DNA of 64,000 bases, taken from Promicromonospora sukumoe 327MFSha3.1 (GTDB taxonomy: Bacteria; Actinomycetota; Actinomycetes; Actinomycetales; Cellulomonadaceae). Position 1 is the stretch's first letter; each line of letters starts with the position of its first letter. This document shows positions 9,442 through 18,857 of this stretch, in pieces. A program made the position numbers and the translations under genes. The notes beneath the pieces were generated by a model. The model made no database searches, had not been told where the DNA came from, and saw only the letters and a program-made list of their open reading frames with translations. The stretch is from NCBI RefSeq assembly GCF_000385135.1, contig NZ_ARQM01000012.1:372001-436000 (forward strand). Reading direction: 5' to 3'.

Positions 9442-10199
9442 CCAGGAACGACAGCACCCCGCCCGTCGACGACGGCTGGGTGGACCACCTGCGCGACGTG
9501 GTGGGCGGCGTGGTGCCACCGACCCCCGCCGACCCGCACGACCTGGCCCGGATCGCGGTGCGCCGCACGCGGGCGCGGCGGGCTTTCCTCGTGAGCGGGG
9601 GCGGCCTCACGGCCGTCGCGGCCGTCGCGGCGACGGCCTTCGCCCTGGGCGGCACGACGACGGCGACGGGCGAGCTGCTGCCGGGGGCGGCTGTTTCTGC
9701 TTCCGCCGACCCGGCCTCCGGGCTGGAGACGACGCGCCTGCGGGCCCAGCTGGCCGCGGACGGGTGGCACGCGGAGGAGCTGGAGGGCCTCACCTACGCC
9801 CTGCCGCCCGAGATCGTGACGAGCGGCCCGGTCGAGGACGAGCCCGGCGAGACGTCGGAGATGTGGCACAGCGAGGAGGACCCCGACTCGCCGCCGTTCC
9901 TCTACCTGGGGTACTACGACGAGGGATCCGACAGCGAGATCTGGCCGGACATCGCGGAGCGGAGCGGCGGCGAACCGTTCGACGTGCCGGGGGCGGAGAG
10001 CGCCCTCCAGTTCGACGTCGCCGCCGAGGTCTACGGGCTGCCCGCCGGCAGCGAGGTCCCCGACGACGCGAAGGGCCCGAAGATGCTGGTCATCGAACCG
10101 GCCACCGGCCCGGGCGCGTACTTCATCACGCTCAACCTGCCCCACGACACGGCCGAGTCCTTCGTCGAGGCGTTCCTCCCGACGCTGTCGCTGGACTGA
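9438..10199 (+). CDS. Probable anti-sigma factor, single-pass membrane protein
   Basis: Protein of 253 residues starting at the ATG that overlaps the sigma-factor stop. Residues 1-45 are a short cytoplasmic part ending in basic RRTRARRAF. A transmembrane helix lies at about 47-70 (LTAVAAVAATAFALGG). An acidic extracytoplasmic domain of about 180 residues follows, rich in Asp/Glu. No zinc-binding anti-sigma motif (HxxxCxxC) is present, and the outer domain is not recognised. The role is inferred from translational coupling to the ECF gene and from topology, which is the common arrangement for SigE-like pairs. Confidence 0.7.
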   Translation: MTRNDSTPPVDDGWVDHLRDVVGGVVPPTPADPHDLARIAVRRTRARRAFLVSGGGLTAVAAVAATAFALGGTTTATGELLPGAAVSASADPASGLETTRLRAQLAADGWHAEELEGLTYALPPEIVTSGPVEDEPGETSEMWHSEEDPDSPPFLYLGYYDEGSDSEIWPDIAERSGGEPFDVPGAESALQFDVAAEVYGLPAGSEVPDDAKGPKMLVIEPATGPGAYFITLNLPHDTAESFVEAFLPTLSLD

Positions 10200-10220
10200 G
10201 GTCTCGCTAGACCACCGGGC

Positions 10221-10280
10221 GTTGACCACAGCAGTTGCTGCCGCTGCGAACCCTTCGTGGCAGCAACTGCTGTGGTCAAC
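10221..10280. repeat. Intergenic palindrome, family C copy 1
   Basis: Perfect inverted repeat with 22-bp arms (10221-10242 and 10259-10280) beginning GTTGACCACAGCAGTTGC, spacer 16 bases. The same arms recur at 11309-11369 on the other side of the AbiEi-like gene. Lower in GC than its surroundings and without a T tail. Confidence 0.9.
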
Positions 10281-10304
10281 ACCTTCAGCTGTGGATAACA
10301 AGCG

Positions 10305-11441
10305 ATGGCAAGCGATGCCATTCGGTGTAATGGGTCGGTGAGTCGAAGGCAGGCCGTCCCCGAGGAGCTCCTGGTCCTGGCGCGCCGGCAGGGCGGTCTC
10401 GTGTCCGCCGAGCAGTGCGACGCCGTCGGCGTCGGGCCGTCCAGGCGACGAAGCTTCGTCACCGGCGGCGCGTGGCGCCGGGTGATCCGTGGGGTCTACG
10501 ACACCGGAGACGTGCCGGTCGGCCTGCATCCGCACGACGCCGCCCGACAACGGGCAGCATGGACCGCGCTCCTGACCAACCGGCGCGCGATCGCGGTCGG
10601 GGCCTGCGCGCTCGTGTTGCACGGAGTCCAAGGCCTGCCTCGCCGGATCACCCCCGAGTACGCGCTGCCTCGCGGAGCCGCCGGCAGGCCACGCGACGGA
10701 ATCGTCCTGCGCCAGTACGTGACCAGGGCCGAGACCGTCCGGATCCGCGGTCGCGAGGTGGCCGGGGTCGAGTGCGCCCTGGTCCAGGCGTTGCCGACCC
10801 TGAGCAGGGACGAGGCCGTCGCGACCCTCGACAGCGCACTGCACCAGGGGCTGATCGACGTGACACAGCTCGCGTCGATCCGACGGCGGCTGCGACGAAG
10901 ACGGGACGCGTTCAAGGTGATCCCGTGGCTCGCCCTCACGGACGGCCGCGCCGAGTCACCACCCGAGAGCCACGCCAGGCTACGGCTGCACGACGCCGAG
11001 ATCGCGCCCGACGACCTGCAGCGCGACTTCTTCGACGCCACAGGCCGGTTCCTCGGGCGAGCCGACATGGCCTGGCACCTGGGCGCGGGCCGCTGGCTCA
11101 TCGTGGAGATCGACTCACAGGAGTTCCACGGGACGGACCGGCAGGCCGAGCGCGACGCGGTGCGCCAGAACGGCCTGCTCAGCGAAGGCCGGAACATCGT
11201 CCTGCGCTTCTTCCCGACTCACCTGAGCACGAACGACATCGTCACCCAGGTCGCGGACATCCTGCGCCGATCAACCTGGCGTCCACCCGCCCACCCATCT
11301 TCCAAGGTGTTGACCACAGCAGTTGCTGCCACTGACGGCCCCCGAGTGGCAGCAACTGCTGTGGTCAACGTCGGCGGCGCGGGGTGGAGTGAGCCAGGTC
11401 ACACGCGGGCCGGAAATACTATGTGGTTCACAAATGATTGA
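10305..11441 (+). CDS. AbiEi-like (type IV antitoxin fold) protein with DUF559/Vsr-like C-terminal domain
   Basis: The first ~85 residues form a winged-helix AbiEi_4-like segment (VPEELLVLARRQGGLVSAEQCDAVGV ... RRVIRGVYDTG). The middle resembles AbiEi, and residues about 230-330 have the Vsr/DUF559 nuclease-like pattern (LGRADMAWHLGAGRWLIVEIDSQEFHG, then RDAVRQNGLL ... VLRFFP). Stand-alone proteins of this kind are frequent in actinobacteria and are often called AbiEi antitoxin family, but no AbiEii toxin gene is adjacent. The last ~50 codons run straight through a palindromic repeat (VLTTAVAAT...VAATAVVNV), so the natural C-terminus may have been replaced. The start is uncertain: ATG 10305 or GTG 10338. 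Confidence 0.7.
   Translation: MASDAIRCNGSVSRRQAVPEELLVLARRQGGLVSAEQCDAVGVGPSRRRSFVTGGAWRRVIRGVYDTGDVPVGLHPHDAARQRAAWTALLTNRRAIAVGACALVLHGVQGLPRRITPEYALPRGAAGRPRDGIVLRQYVTRAETVRIRGREVAGVECALVQALPTLSRDEAVATLDSALHQGLIDVTQLASIRRRLRRRRDAFKVIPWLALTDGRAESPPESHARLRLHDAEIAPDDLQRDFFDATGRFLGRADMAWHLGAGRWLIVEIDSQEFHGTDRQAERDAVRQNGLLSEGRNIVLRFFPTHLSTNDIVTQVADILRRSTWRPPAHPSSKVLTTAVAATDGPRVAATAVVNVGGAGWSEPGHTRAGNTMWFTND
11309..11369. repeat. Intergenic-type palindrome, family C copy 2 (inside the 3' end of the AbiEi-like gene)
   Basis: Inverted repeat with 25-bp perfect arms (11309-11333, 11345-11369) and an 11-base spacer. Its first 22 arm bases are identical to the copy at 10221. With the shared flank AAGGTGTTGACC, the two copies lie in opposite orientation on either side of the gene. 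Confidence 0.9.
11422..11432. promoter_or_regulatory. Small inverted repeat in the azoR promoter region
   Basis: TGTG-GTT-CACA within an AT-rich patch (GAAATACTATGTGG) about 60 bases before azoR. TACTAT could serve as a -10 box. It could be an operator for the MarR protein encoded downstream; this is inference only. Confidence 0.35.
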
Positions 11442-11491
11442 CGCTGGAGGCCGCATCGGCCGGACACGACACCTCCAGGAGGAACCCGACC

Positions 11492-12139
11492 ATGGCAACA
11501 CTGCTGCACATCGACGCCAGCATCCAGGGCGACAGCTCGGTCAGCAGGCAGCTCACCGCGCGGGCTGCGAGCGCCTGGCGCGCCGCGCACCCGGAGGGCA
11601 CGGTGACCTACCGCGACCTCGGCGCGCACCCGGTGCCGCACTTCGATGCCGCCGCGAACCTGAGCCGTGGCCTGCCGGCCGACCAGCACACGCCCGAGCA
11701 GGCCGAGTCGTGGGCCCGGATCTCGGAGCTGGTCGGCGAGGTCGCGGCCGCCGACACGGTGCTGCTCGGCCTGCCGATCTACAACTACGGGGCGCCGAGC
11801 ACCGTGAAGTCCTGGGTGGACCACCTGATGGCGCCGGGGCTGTCCCTCGACCCCGAGACCGGGAAGGGCCTGCTGGGCGGCCGCGACTTCGTCGTGGTGG
11901 TCTCCCGCGGCGGTGGGTACGGCGAGGGTGCGCCGCGGCAGGGCTGGGACCACGCGACAGCGTGGCTGCCGCACGGCGTCGCGATGGTGGGGCTGGAGCC
12001 GCGCTTCATCACCGCCGAGCTGACGCTCGCCGGGACCAACCCCGCGATGGCCGGGCTGGTGCCGCTGGCGGAGGAGAGCCGCCGTCAGGCCGAGACCGAG
12101 ATCGACGACCTGTGGGCACCCGCGGTCGTCACCGCCTGA
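11492..12139 (+). CDS. azoR: FMN-dependent NADH-azoreductase
   Basis: Flavodoxin-fold quinone/azo reductase of 215 residues. Hallmarks are the N-terminal LLHIDASIQGDSSVSRQLT (phosphate-binding loop), LGLPIYNYGAPSTVKSWVDH (FMN contact) and VVSRGGGYGEG. It reduces azo compounds and quinones with NADH and is thought to protect against thiol-reactive electrophiles. The ATG at 11492 follows a strong CCAGGAGGAA. A marR-type gene lies about 100 bases downstream on the same strand and is the likely regulator. Confidence 0.93.
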   Translation: MATLLHIDASIQGDSSVSRQLTARAASAWRAAHPEGTVTYRDLGAHPVPHFDAAANLSRGLPADQHTPEQAESWARISELVGEVAAADTVLLGLPIYNYGAPSTVKSWVDHLMAPGLSLDPETGKGLLGGRDFVVVVSRGGGYGEGAPRQGWDHATAWLPHGVAMVGLEPRFITAELTLAGTNPAMAGLVPLAEESRRQAETEIDDLWAPAVVTA

Positions 12140-12245
12140 GCCACCACCTGAGCCACCCCCCGAGCCGCCGCTCACGGCGTAATTCCCCACGTCGCGACCC
12201 CGTGCTCCCGTAGAGTTGCGGGGTCGCGACGACGAAGGAGAAGCC

Positions 12246-12698
12246 GTGGAGGAGTCGCCGGTCCTGGACCAGTCCGTACGCCGGTCGGGCGCGCTCATCG
12301 ACTACCTGGCCCGCCATCTCCGCCGGCGCAGCGAGTCCGCGCTGGCCCCGCTCGGCCTGCGCACGCGGCACCTGGTGGCGCTCACCGTGCTGCGCGACCG
12401 GGCCGAGATCACGCAGCGCGACCTGGCGACGGCGCTCGTGCTGGACAGCACCAACATCGTGGGCCTGCTCAACGAGCTGGAGGACCGGCACCTGGTCGAG
12501 CGCCGCCGGTCCCCGCAGGACCGGCGGCGGCACGTGGTCTCCCTGACCGACGACGGCGTCGCGCTGCTCTGCCGGGCGGAGACCGCGCTCAGCGCCGTCG
12601 AGGACGAGGTCTTCGAGACCCTGGACCCGGCACAGCGCGCGCAGCTCCACGAGCTGCTGGTGGCCGCGACGTCGGCGGCGTCCGACCCCTTCTGCTGA
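12246..12698 (+). CDS. MarR-family transcriptional regulator
   Basis: Protein of 150 residues with the winged helix typical of MarR: RTRHLVALTVLRDRAEITQRDLATALVLDSTNIVGLLNELEDRHLVERRRSPQDRRRHVVSLTDDG, where the DRR wing motif is clear. The GTG start at 12246 was chosen because GAAGGAG lies 5 bases upstream. Being next to azoR, it may sense the same reactive compounds. No divergent partner gene is present. Confidence 0.9.
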   Translation: MEESPVLDQSVRRSGALIDYLARHLRRRSESALAPLGLRTRHLVALTVLRDRAEITQRDLATALVLDSTNIVGLLNELEDRHLVERRRSPQDRRRHVVSLTDDGVALLCRAETALSAVEDEVFETLDPAQRAQLHELLVAATSAASDPFC

Positions 12699-12716
12699 AC
12701 CCAGGGACGGCCCGGG

Positions 12717-14294
12717 TCAGCCCACCGACACCGTGACGGTGTGCCAGCCCGACGCGCCGTCGGGGGCGGGCGGTGCCTCGGTCTCGGTCTGGACCTGGCC
12801 GTCTGCGTCCGTGGCGCGCACGGCAAGGGTGTGGTTGCCCGCGGCGAGGTCGATCGAGACGTGCCACTGCCGCCACGTGTCGGGGCCGACGGTCTCGGCG
12901 AGCTCGGCGGTGACCCAGTCGCCGTCGTCGGGCCGGACCTCCACCTTGGCGATGCCGGTGTGCTGCGCCCAGGCCACCCCGGCCACGGTCACGGCACCGG
13001 CGGGTGCGGAGCCGCGCGGCACGTCGATGCGCGACTCGATCTTGATCGGCCCCAGTGCTGACCAGCCGCGCGGGGTCCAGTAGCCCTGGTCGGCGTCGAA
13101 CGTGGTGACCTCCAGCGAGGTGACCCACTTGGTGGCCGAGACGTACCCGTACAGGCCGGGCACCACGAGCCGCGCGGGGAAGCCGTGCTCGACCGGCAGC
13201 GGCTCGCCGTTCATGCCGATCGCGAGCAGGCTGTCGCGGTCCGGGTCCTGCAGCACCTCCAGCGGCGTGCCCGCGGTGAACCCGTCGCTGCTGCGGGAGA
13301 GCACCATGTCGGCGCCGGCCCGCGGCTTGGCGCGCTCCAGGAGCGCGCGGATCGGGTAGCCGAGCCACAGGGCGTTGCCGATGAGGTCGCCGCCCACGGT
13401 GTTGCTCACGCAGGCCAGCGTCACGTGGTGCTCCTCGAGCGGCAGCGCCAGGAGCTCGTCCCAGGTGATGGTGAACGGCTCGTCGACCAGGCCGTGCACC
13501 TGCAGCGACCAGTCGGCCGGGTCGAGCTGCGGCACGATCAGCGCGGTGTCGATCCGGTAGAAGTCCGGGTTCGGCGTGATGTACGGCGTCAGGCCGTCGA
13601 GCTCCAGGTCGGCCCCCGCGGGCACGGCGGGAGCGGCGGTGCGCGCGGTGGGCAGGCGCAGCTTCTCGCGGACGGCGCTCACCGCCGTCGACCCCGCGGA
13701 CAGCACGCGCGCGCCCACCAGCGCCAGCACGGCGACGCCCACGGAGATGCCGGACACGGCCAGGAACCCGCGGCGGTCCACCGCGCCGTCCGACGCCGAC
13801 GACGCCCGCTGGGCCGCCGTCGGGCGCAGCCGCGCGACGGCCGCGCGCAGCAGGAGCACCGCGGCGCCGAGGCCGATGATGCTCGGCAGTGCCCAGAGCG
13901 CCGTCGCGTCCGGGCGCAGGACGGCGACGATCGCCCCGACCACGCCGACGGCCCCGACGAGCACCGAGCCGACCGGCGGACGGCGCAGCTCCAGCCAGCC
14001 CGCGAGCGCCGCGCCCAGGGCCAGGACGACGCCCATCGTCCCGAGCAGCACCGCCTTGTCGTTGGTGCCGAACCACTGCACGGCGAAGTCCTTGAGCCAG
14101 CCGGGCACGGCGTCGATCACGGCGGACCCGCCCGCGAACAGCGTGCTCGAGCCGGGGGCCACGACGGCCGCGACGAGCTCCGCGACGGCGAGCCCCGCGC
14201 CGCCGGCGAGCACTCCGGCCAGGGCCGCCCAGCCCGCGTCGCCCGGTGAGCGGTCGGCCTGCGGGGCGGCCGGGCTCTCGGTTGCCTGCGTCAT
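12717..14294 (-). CDS. Membrane-anchored molybdopterin-dependent oxidoreductase (sulfite-oxidase fold)
   Basis: Protein of 525 residues. The N-terminal ~150 residues hold about four transmembrane helices, and another helix (GISVGVAVLALVGARVL) lies near 175-195. The molybdopterin-binding domain spans about 225-400, with Cys295 in TLACVSN as the expected molybdenum ligand and GVPIR-like loops (WLGYPIRALLE). The last ~110 residues are an immunoglobulin-like sulfite-oxidase dimerisation domain (VTVAGVAWAQHTGIAKVEV). The active site would face outside the membrane. The substrate and electron acceptor are unknown, since no cytochrome gene is next to it. Similar fused proteins are common in actinobacteria. 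Confidence 0.88.
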   Translation of the reverse strand: MTQATESPAAPQADRSPGDAGWAALAGVLAGGAGLAVAELVAAVVAPGSSTLFAGGSAVIDAVPGWLKDFAVQWFGTNDKAVLLGTMGVVLALGAALAGWLELRRPPVGSVLVGAVGVVGAIVAVLRPDATALWALPSIIGLGAAVLLLRAAVARLRPTAAQRASSASDGAVDRRGFLAVSGISVGVAVLALVGARVLSAGSTAVSAVREKLRLPTARTAAPAVPAGADLELDGLTPYITPNPDFYRIDTALIVPQLDPADWSLQVHGLVDEPFTITWDELLALPLEEHHVTLACVSNTVGGDLIGNALWLGYPIRALLERAKPRAGADMVLSRSSDGFTAGTPLEVLQDPDRDSLLAIGMNGEPLPVEHGFPARLVVPGLYGYVSATKWVTSLEVTTFDADQGYWTPRGWSALGPIKIESRIDVPRGSAPAGAVTVAGVAWAQHTGIAKVEVRPDDGDWVTAELAETVGPDTWRQWHVSIDLAAGNHTLAVRATDADGQVQTETEAPPAPDGASGWHTVTVSVG

Positions 14295-14373
14295 GGGCTC
14301 AGCCTGGCACGGGTTCCTGGACGAGCCGAGCCCCGGCGAAGATCATGACGATCTCGTAAGAACTCCCCTGCGG

Positions 14374-15177
14374 TCAGATCCCGGTGCCGCGCACGATCTT
14401 CGAGTTGTGCGCCTGGGCGCGCGGTCGGACCGTCACCAGGTCGATGTTGACGTGGTCGGGGCGGGACACGGCCCAGGCCACGATGTCGGCGACGTCGTCG
14501 GCCACGAGCGGCGTGTAGCCCTCGTAGACGGCGGCGGCCTTCTCGGCGTCGCCGCCGAACCGGACCAGGGAGAACTCCTCGGTCGCCACGGCCCCCGGCG
14601 CCACCTCGATGACGCGCACCGGCTCGCCCGCGATCTCCCAGCGCAGCGTCTGGGACAGCATGTGCTCGGCGTGCTTGGCGCCGGTGTACCCAGCGCCACC
14701 CTCGTACGCGCCCTGGGCGGCGGTCGAGGTCATGTTCACGACGTCGGCCACGCCCTTGGCGGCGCCCGCCTCCCGCAGCAGCGGCAGCACGGCCTTGGTC
14801 ACGCGCAGCGTGCCGAGCACGTTGATCTCGTACATCTGGCGCCAGCCGTCGATGTCGGCGTCCTCCACGCGGTCCAGCCCGAGCGCGCCGCCCGCGTTGT
14901 TCACCACGGCGTCCAGCCCGCCGGTCGCGGCGAGGTGCTCCGCGAGGGCGGCCACGGCGGCGTCGTCGGTCAGGTCGACGGCGTAGACCTCGCAGCCGGT
15001 CTCCGCAGCGAGCGCCTCCAGCCGGTCCGCGCGGCGCGCGGCGGCCACGACCTGCCAGCCGTCGGCGCGCAGGCGGCGCACGGTGGCGGCGCCGATGCCG
15101 GACGACGCCCCGGTCACCAGGGCGCGCCGGGTCGTGGTGATCTCGGGGCCGGTCCGCGGGGCGGTGCTGTCGCTCAT
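14374..15177 (-). CDS. Short-chain dehydrogenase/reductase, YdfG-like
   Basis: Classical SDR of 267 residues. The NAD(P)-binding TGASSGIG is at residues 22-29, NNAG at 93-96, and the catalytic set is Ser151, Tyr164 and Lys168 (YTGAK). Arg residues after the second strand (AAARRADR) suggest NADPH use. Overall it is closest to the 3-hydroxy acid/serine dehydrogenase (YdfG) group, but the substrate cannot be set from sequence. It is transcribed alone, diverging from the F420-0 transporter operon with about 240 bases between. Confidence 0.9.
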   Translation of the reverse strand: MSDSTAPRTGPEITTTRRALVTGASSGIGAATVRRLRADGWQVVAAARRADRLEALAAETGCEVYAVDLTDDAAVAALAEHLAATGGLDAVVNNAGGALGLDRVEDADIDGWRQMYEINVLGTLRVTKAVLPLLREAGAAKGVADVVNMTSTAAQGAYEGGAGYTGAKHAEHMLSQTLRWEIAGEPVRVIEVAPGAVATEEFSLVRFGGDAEKAAAVYEGYTPLVADDVADIVAWAVSRPDHVNIDLVTVRPRAQAHNSKIVRGTGI

Positions 15178-15277
15178 GTCGGCACCCTAACCTCGGCGGT
15201 GCCCCGCCCGCGGGACCGTCCGACGCCGAGAGCGAAAGCGCCCGGAACGGGCAGATCAGCCGGTGTAATGTGGCGAC

Positions 15278-15358
15278 CGGGTCGCGGGCCACGCTTTGGC
15301 CCGCCGACGCGGCTCTCGTCGTGAGCCGCTTTCCCGACCGGACGCGAGATGGCGCGTC
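15278..15358 (+). promoter_or_regulatory. Structured 5' leader of the putative F420-0 transporter operon
   Basis: Three stem-loops follow each other ahead of the first gene: GCGGGCC/GGCCCGC (15284-15304), GCGGCTC/GAGCCGC (15309-15329) and GACGCG/CGCGTC (15341-15358). A short helix GGTC (15280-15283) with GACC (15336-15339) could close around the first two to make a three-way junction. TAATGT near 15266 may be a -10 element. The B12-box of cobalamin riboswitches is absent. That this is a regulatory RNA is inference; random pairing is easy in DNA of this GC content. Confidence 0.4.
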
Positions 15359-15415
15359 GCTGTGCACCCATGGCATCCACGCCGTGGGCTGTTCGTCGAC
15401 CCCTGGAGACTCCGC

Positions 15416-16426
15416 GTGAACCCCCGCGTCCGTCCGTCCCGTCAGTACGCCCTGCCCGCGCTCGCCGCGGCCGCCGTCCTGTCCCTCGCCGCCTGCTCGG
15501 CCTCCACCTCCGGTACCGCCGACGCCGCGGGCGCGTCCCCGGCGTCGGGCGGCTTTCCCGTCACGCTCGACAACTGCGGGTTCGAGACGCAGGTCGAGGC
15601 GCCGCCCGAGCGCGTGGTGACCATCAAGTCGTCCACCACGGAGATGCTGCTCGCGCTCGGCCTCGGCGACCGGATCGTCGGTTCGGCGTTCCTCGACGGG
15701 CCCGTGCCGGACTCGCTGGAGTCCGTGCCCGCCGTCGACGAGCCGTTCGCCGACGAGGCGCCCGGCTCCGAGGCGACACTGGAACTGGAGCCCGACCTGG
15801 TCTACGCGGGCTGGGAGTCCAACCTGACGGCCGAGACCGCGGGCGACCGCGAGACGCTCGCCAAGCTCGGCGTGGCCACCTACGTCTCCCCCGCCGCCTG
15901 CAAGGCGGAGGGGTACATGCCGGACCCGCTCACCTTCGACACGGTGTTCGCGGAGATCGAGGAGGTCGGCTCCCTGTTCGACGCCGACGACGCCGCGGCC
16001 GCGCTCGTGGACCAGCAGCGCGAGGCGCTGGACGCGATCGAGCCCGACGACCGCGGGCTGACGGCGCTGTGGTGGTCCTCGGGCGACGACACCCCGTACG
16101 TGGGCGCGGGCATCGGTGCGCCCCAGATGATCATGGACGCGGCCGGGCTGACCAACGTCTCCGCCGACGTGCACGACACCTGGACCTCGCTGGGCTGGGA
16201 GAACGTGGTCGAGGCCGACCCCGACGTGATCGTGCTGGTCGACGCCGCCTGGAACAGCGCGGACGCGAAGATCGAGGCCCTGGAGTCCAACCCCGCCACC
16301 CGCGAGATGAGCGCCGTGAAGGCCGGCCGGTACGTGGTGGTGCCCTTCCCGGCGACCGAGGCCGGTGTGCGGAACGTCGACGCCGTGGCCTCGGTGGTGG
16401 ACCAGCTGGCCGACCTCGACCGGTGA
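15416..16426 (+). CDS. Putative F420-0 ABC transporter, substrate-binding lipoprotein
   Basis: Lipoprotein of 336 residues. The signal peptide ends at the lipobox LAAC (Cys27), followed by a FepB/BtuF-type binding fold (VVTIKSSTTEMLLALGLGDRIVGSAF, LELEPDLVYAGWESNLT, LGWENVVEADPDVIVLVDAAW). GTG 15416 is taken as start because GGAG lies 7 bases upstream. It heads a three-gene cassette with 4-base overlaps. The cassette type was proposed (TIGRFAM models of the F420-0 ABC family) to import coenzyme F420 lacking its glutamate tail in actinobacteria that keep cofE but lack the rest of the pathway. Neighbouring F420 genes in this window support that over an iron-siderophore role, which remains the alternative. 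Confidence 0.78.
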   Translation: MNPRVRPSRQYALPALAAAAVLSLAACSASTSGTADAAGASPASGGFPVTLDNCGFETQVEAPPERVVTIKSSTTEMLLALGLGDRIVGSAFLDGPVPDSLESVPAVDEPFADEAPGSEATLELEPDLVYAGWESNLTAETAGDRETLAKLGVATYVSPAACKAEGYMPDPLTFDTVFAEIEEVGSLFDADDAAAALVDQQREALDAIEPDDRGLTALWWSSGDDTPYVGAGIGAPQMIMDAAGLTNVSADVHDTWTSLGWENVVEADPDVIVLVDAAWNSADAKIEALESNPATREMSAVKAGRYVVVPFPATEAGVRNVDAVASVVDQLADLDR

Positions 16427-17468
16427 GCGCCGCCGTGCGGGTGCCCGCCGCGCCGCGTCGGTCGGGGAGCGTGCTCGCCCTGCCCGTCGCGGCGGTCGTC
16501 CTGGTGCTGAGCGTCGGCGTCGCGGTGACGATCGGCCCGGCGGACCTGGCCCTGGCCGAGGTCGGCCGGTCGGTCGCGACGCACCTCGGGCTGGGCGGGC
16601 TGTTCGGCCTGGAGCCGCTGCCCGCGCTGCGCGACGGCATGGTGTGGCAGCTGCGGATGCCTCGGATCCTGACGGCGGCCGCCGTCGGGGCCGGCCTGGC
16701 GGTGTGCGGCGCGGTGATGCAGTCGCTCACGCGCAACCCGCTCGCCGACCCGTACCTGCTCGGGCTGTCGTCGGGGGCGTCGCTGGGCGCGGTGCTGGTG
16801 CTGCTGGCCGGGGTGCCTCTGCTGCTGCCGGTCGCGGCGTTCGCCGGGGCGGTCGGCGCACTGGCCCTCGCACTCACCCTGGCCGGCGCACTGGGCGCCA
16901 TCACCCCCACCCGCACGGTCCTGGCGGGGCTGGCGATCAGCCAGCTCTGCGCCGCGGCGGTGTCGTTCGTGATCTTCTGGTCGGCCAAGGGTGACGCGTT
17001 CCGCGAGGTGCTGTCGTGGCTGATGGGCTCGGTCGCGTCGGCGACCTGGACGTCCGTGGCGATCGCCGGGGGCGCCGTCCTGGTGCTCGGCACGCTGCTG
17101 GCGCTGACCGGGTCGGTGCTCGACGCGTTCACGTTCGGCGACACGGCGGCCGCCGCCCTCGGCGTCCCCGTCAACCGCGCCCGCTGGATCCTGCTGATCG
17201 GCGTCGCGCTGCTGACCGGCGCGCTCGTGTCGCAGAGCGGGTCCATCGGGTTCGTCGGGCTGATCCTGCCGCACGCGGTGCGGCTGTTCACGGGCGCGCG
17301 GCACCGGCTGCTGCTGCCGCTGTCCGCGCTGGCGGGCGCGTCGTTCCTGGTCTGGGCCGACACCCTGGCCCGCACCGTGTTCGAGCCGCGCGAGCTGCCG
17401 GTCGGCATCGTCACCGCGGCGATCGGCGCCCCGGTCTTCGCGTTCCTCCTGTGGAAGGGAAACCAGCG

Positions 17469-17472
<4 letters not shown>
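16423..17472 (+). CDS. Putative F420-0 ABC transporter, permease (FecCD family)
   Basis: Integral membrane protein of 349 residues with 8-10 hydrophobic segments and the FecCD/BtuC signature stretches RMPRILTAAAVGAGLAVCGAVMQSLTRNPLADPYLLGLSSGASLGAV and SGSIGFVGLILPHAVRLFTGARHR (the coupling region facing the ATPase). It starts at a GTG overlapping the previous stop (GTGA). It forms the channel of the importer with the flanking binding protein and ATPase. The family alone would suggest metal chelates; the F420-0 assignment rests on cassette type and gene context. Confidence 0.8.
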
Positions 17473-18338
<866 letters not shown>

Positions 18339-18405
18339 TGCCCCCGCCGAAACCGATCCCTCTCCTGGGCTGACGGATGCGCCGACCTGTTCCATGATGG
18401 GAGCC

Positions 18406-18801
18406 ATGGCCGCACCAGATTTCGTCGTCCAGGCAGCGAAGGTCCTCAACCCGTGGGTGCTCCGGGTGGCGGGGCGCGTCCCGCCGTGGGTGGTCCTGCA
18501 CCACGTGGGCCGCCGGTCGGGCGCCGAGTACCGCACTCCCCTGGTCGCGTTCGCCGCCCGGCCCGACGAGCAGGTCCTGGCGGTGCTGCCGCTGCCGTGG
18601 GGCTCCGGCACCGACTGGGCCCGCAACACGATGAGCGCCGGCACCGTACGGCTGACACGCGGCGGGTCCGAGTTCGTGGTCAAGGACGTGCGGCTCGTGC
18701 CCGCCTACGAGGCCGTCGGCTGGCTCGCGACCGTGCCGTCCCGGCTGCTGTCGGCGGTCGGCGTCGAGGAGTGCCTGGTGGGGACGCTGCACAAGGGCTG
18801 A
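18406..18801 (+). CDS. Deazaflavin (F420)-dependent nitroreductase-family protein (Ddn-like)
   Basis: Small protein of about 131 residues of the DUF385/Ddn split-beta-barrel family. The motif LHHVGRRSGAEYRTPL (Gly-Arg-Arg-Ser-Gly, the F420 phosphate contact) and LPWGSGTDWARNTMSAG (W-x-N region) match known F420H2-dependent members such as mycobacterial Ddn. ATG codons at 18394, 18397 and 18406 are possible starts; the last is used here. It lies directly after the proposed F420-0 transporter and may be transcribed with it. Its substrate (quinones, nitro compounds or others) is not deducible. Confidence 0.85.
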   Translation: MAAPDFVVQAAKVLNPWVLRVAGRVPPWVVLHHVGRRSGAEYRTPLVAFAARPDEQVLAVLPLPWGSGTDWARNTMSAGTVRLTRGGSEFVVKDVRLVPAYEAVGWLATVPSRLLSAVGVEECLVGTLHKG

Positions 18802-18857
18802 TCCGCGGCTCGGCCGCGTGTCATCGGACACCCCGGCGCGGGAGTATGTTTCGCGTC

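Noticed and set aside
8796-10199. Open frame suggesting a single sigma-anti-sigma fusion protein
   Set aside because: The frame runs through the sigma gene out of phase; two genes with an ATGA overlap explain the region better.
15178-15415. Cobalamin riboswitch before a BtuFCD-like operon
   Set aside because: The conserved B12-box and surrounding elements are not found; only generic stem-loops are seen.
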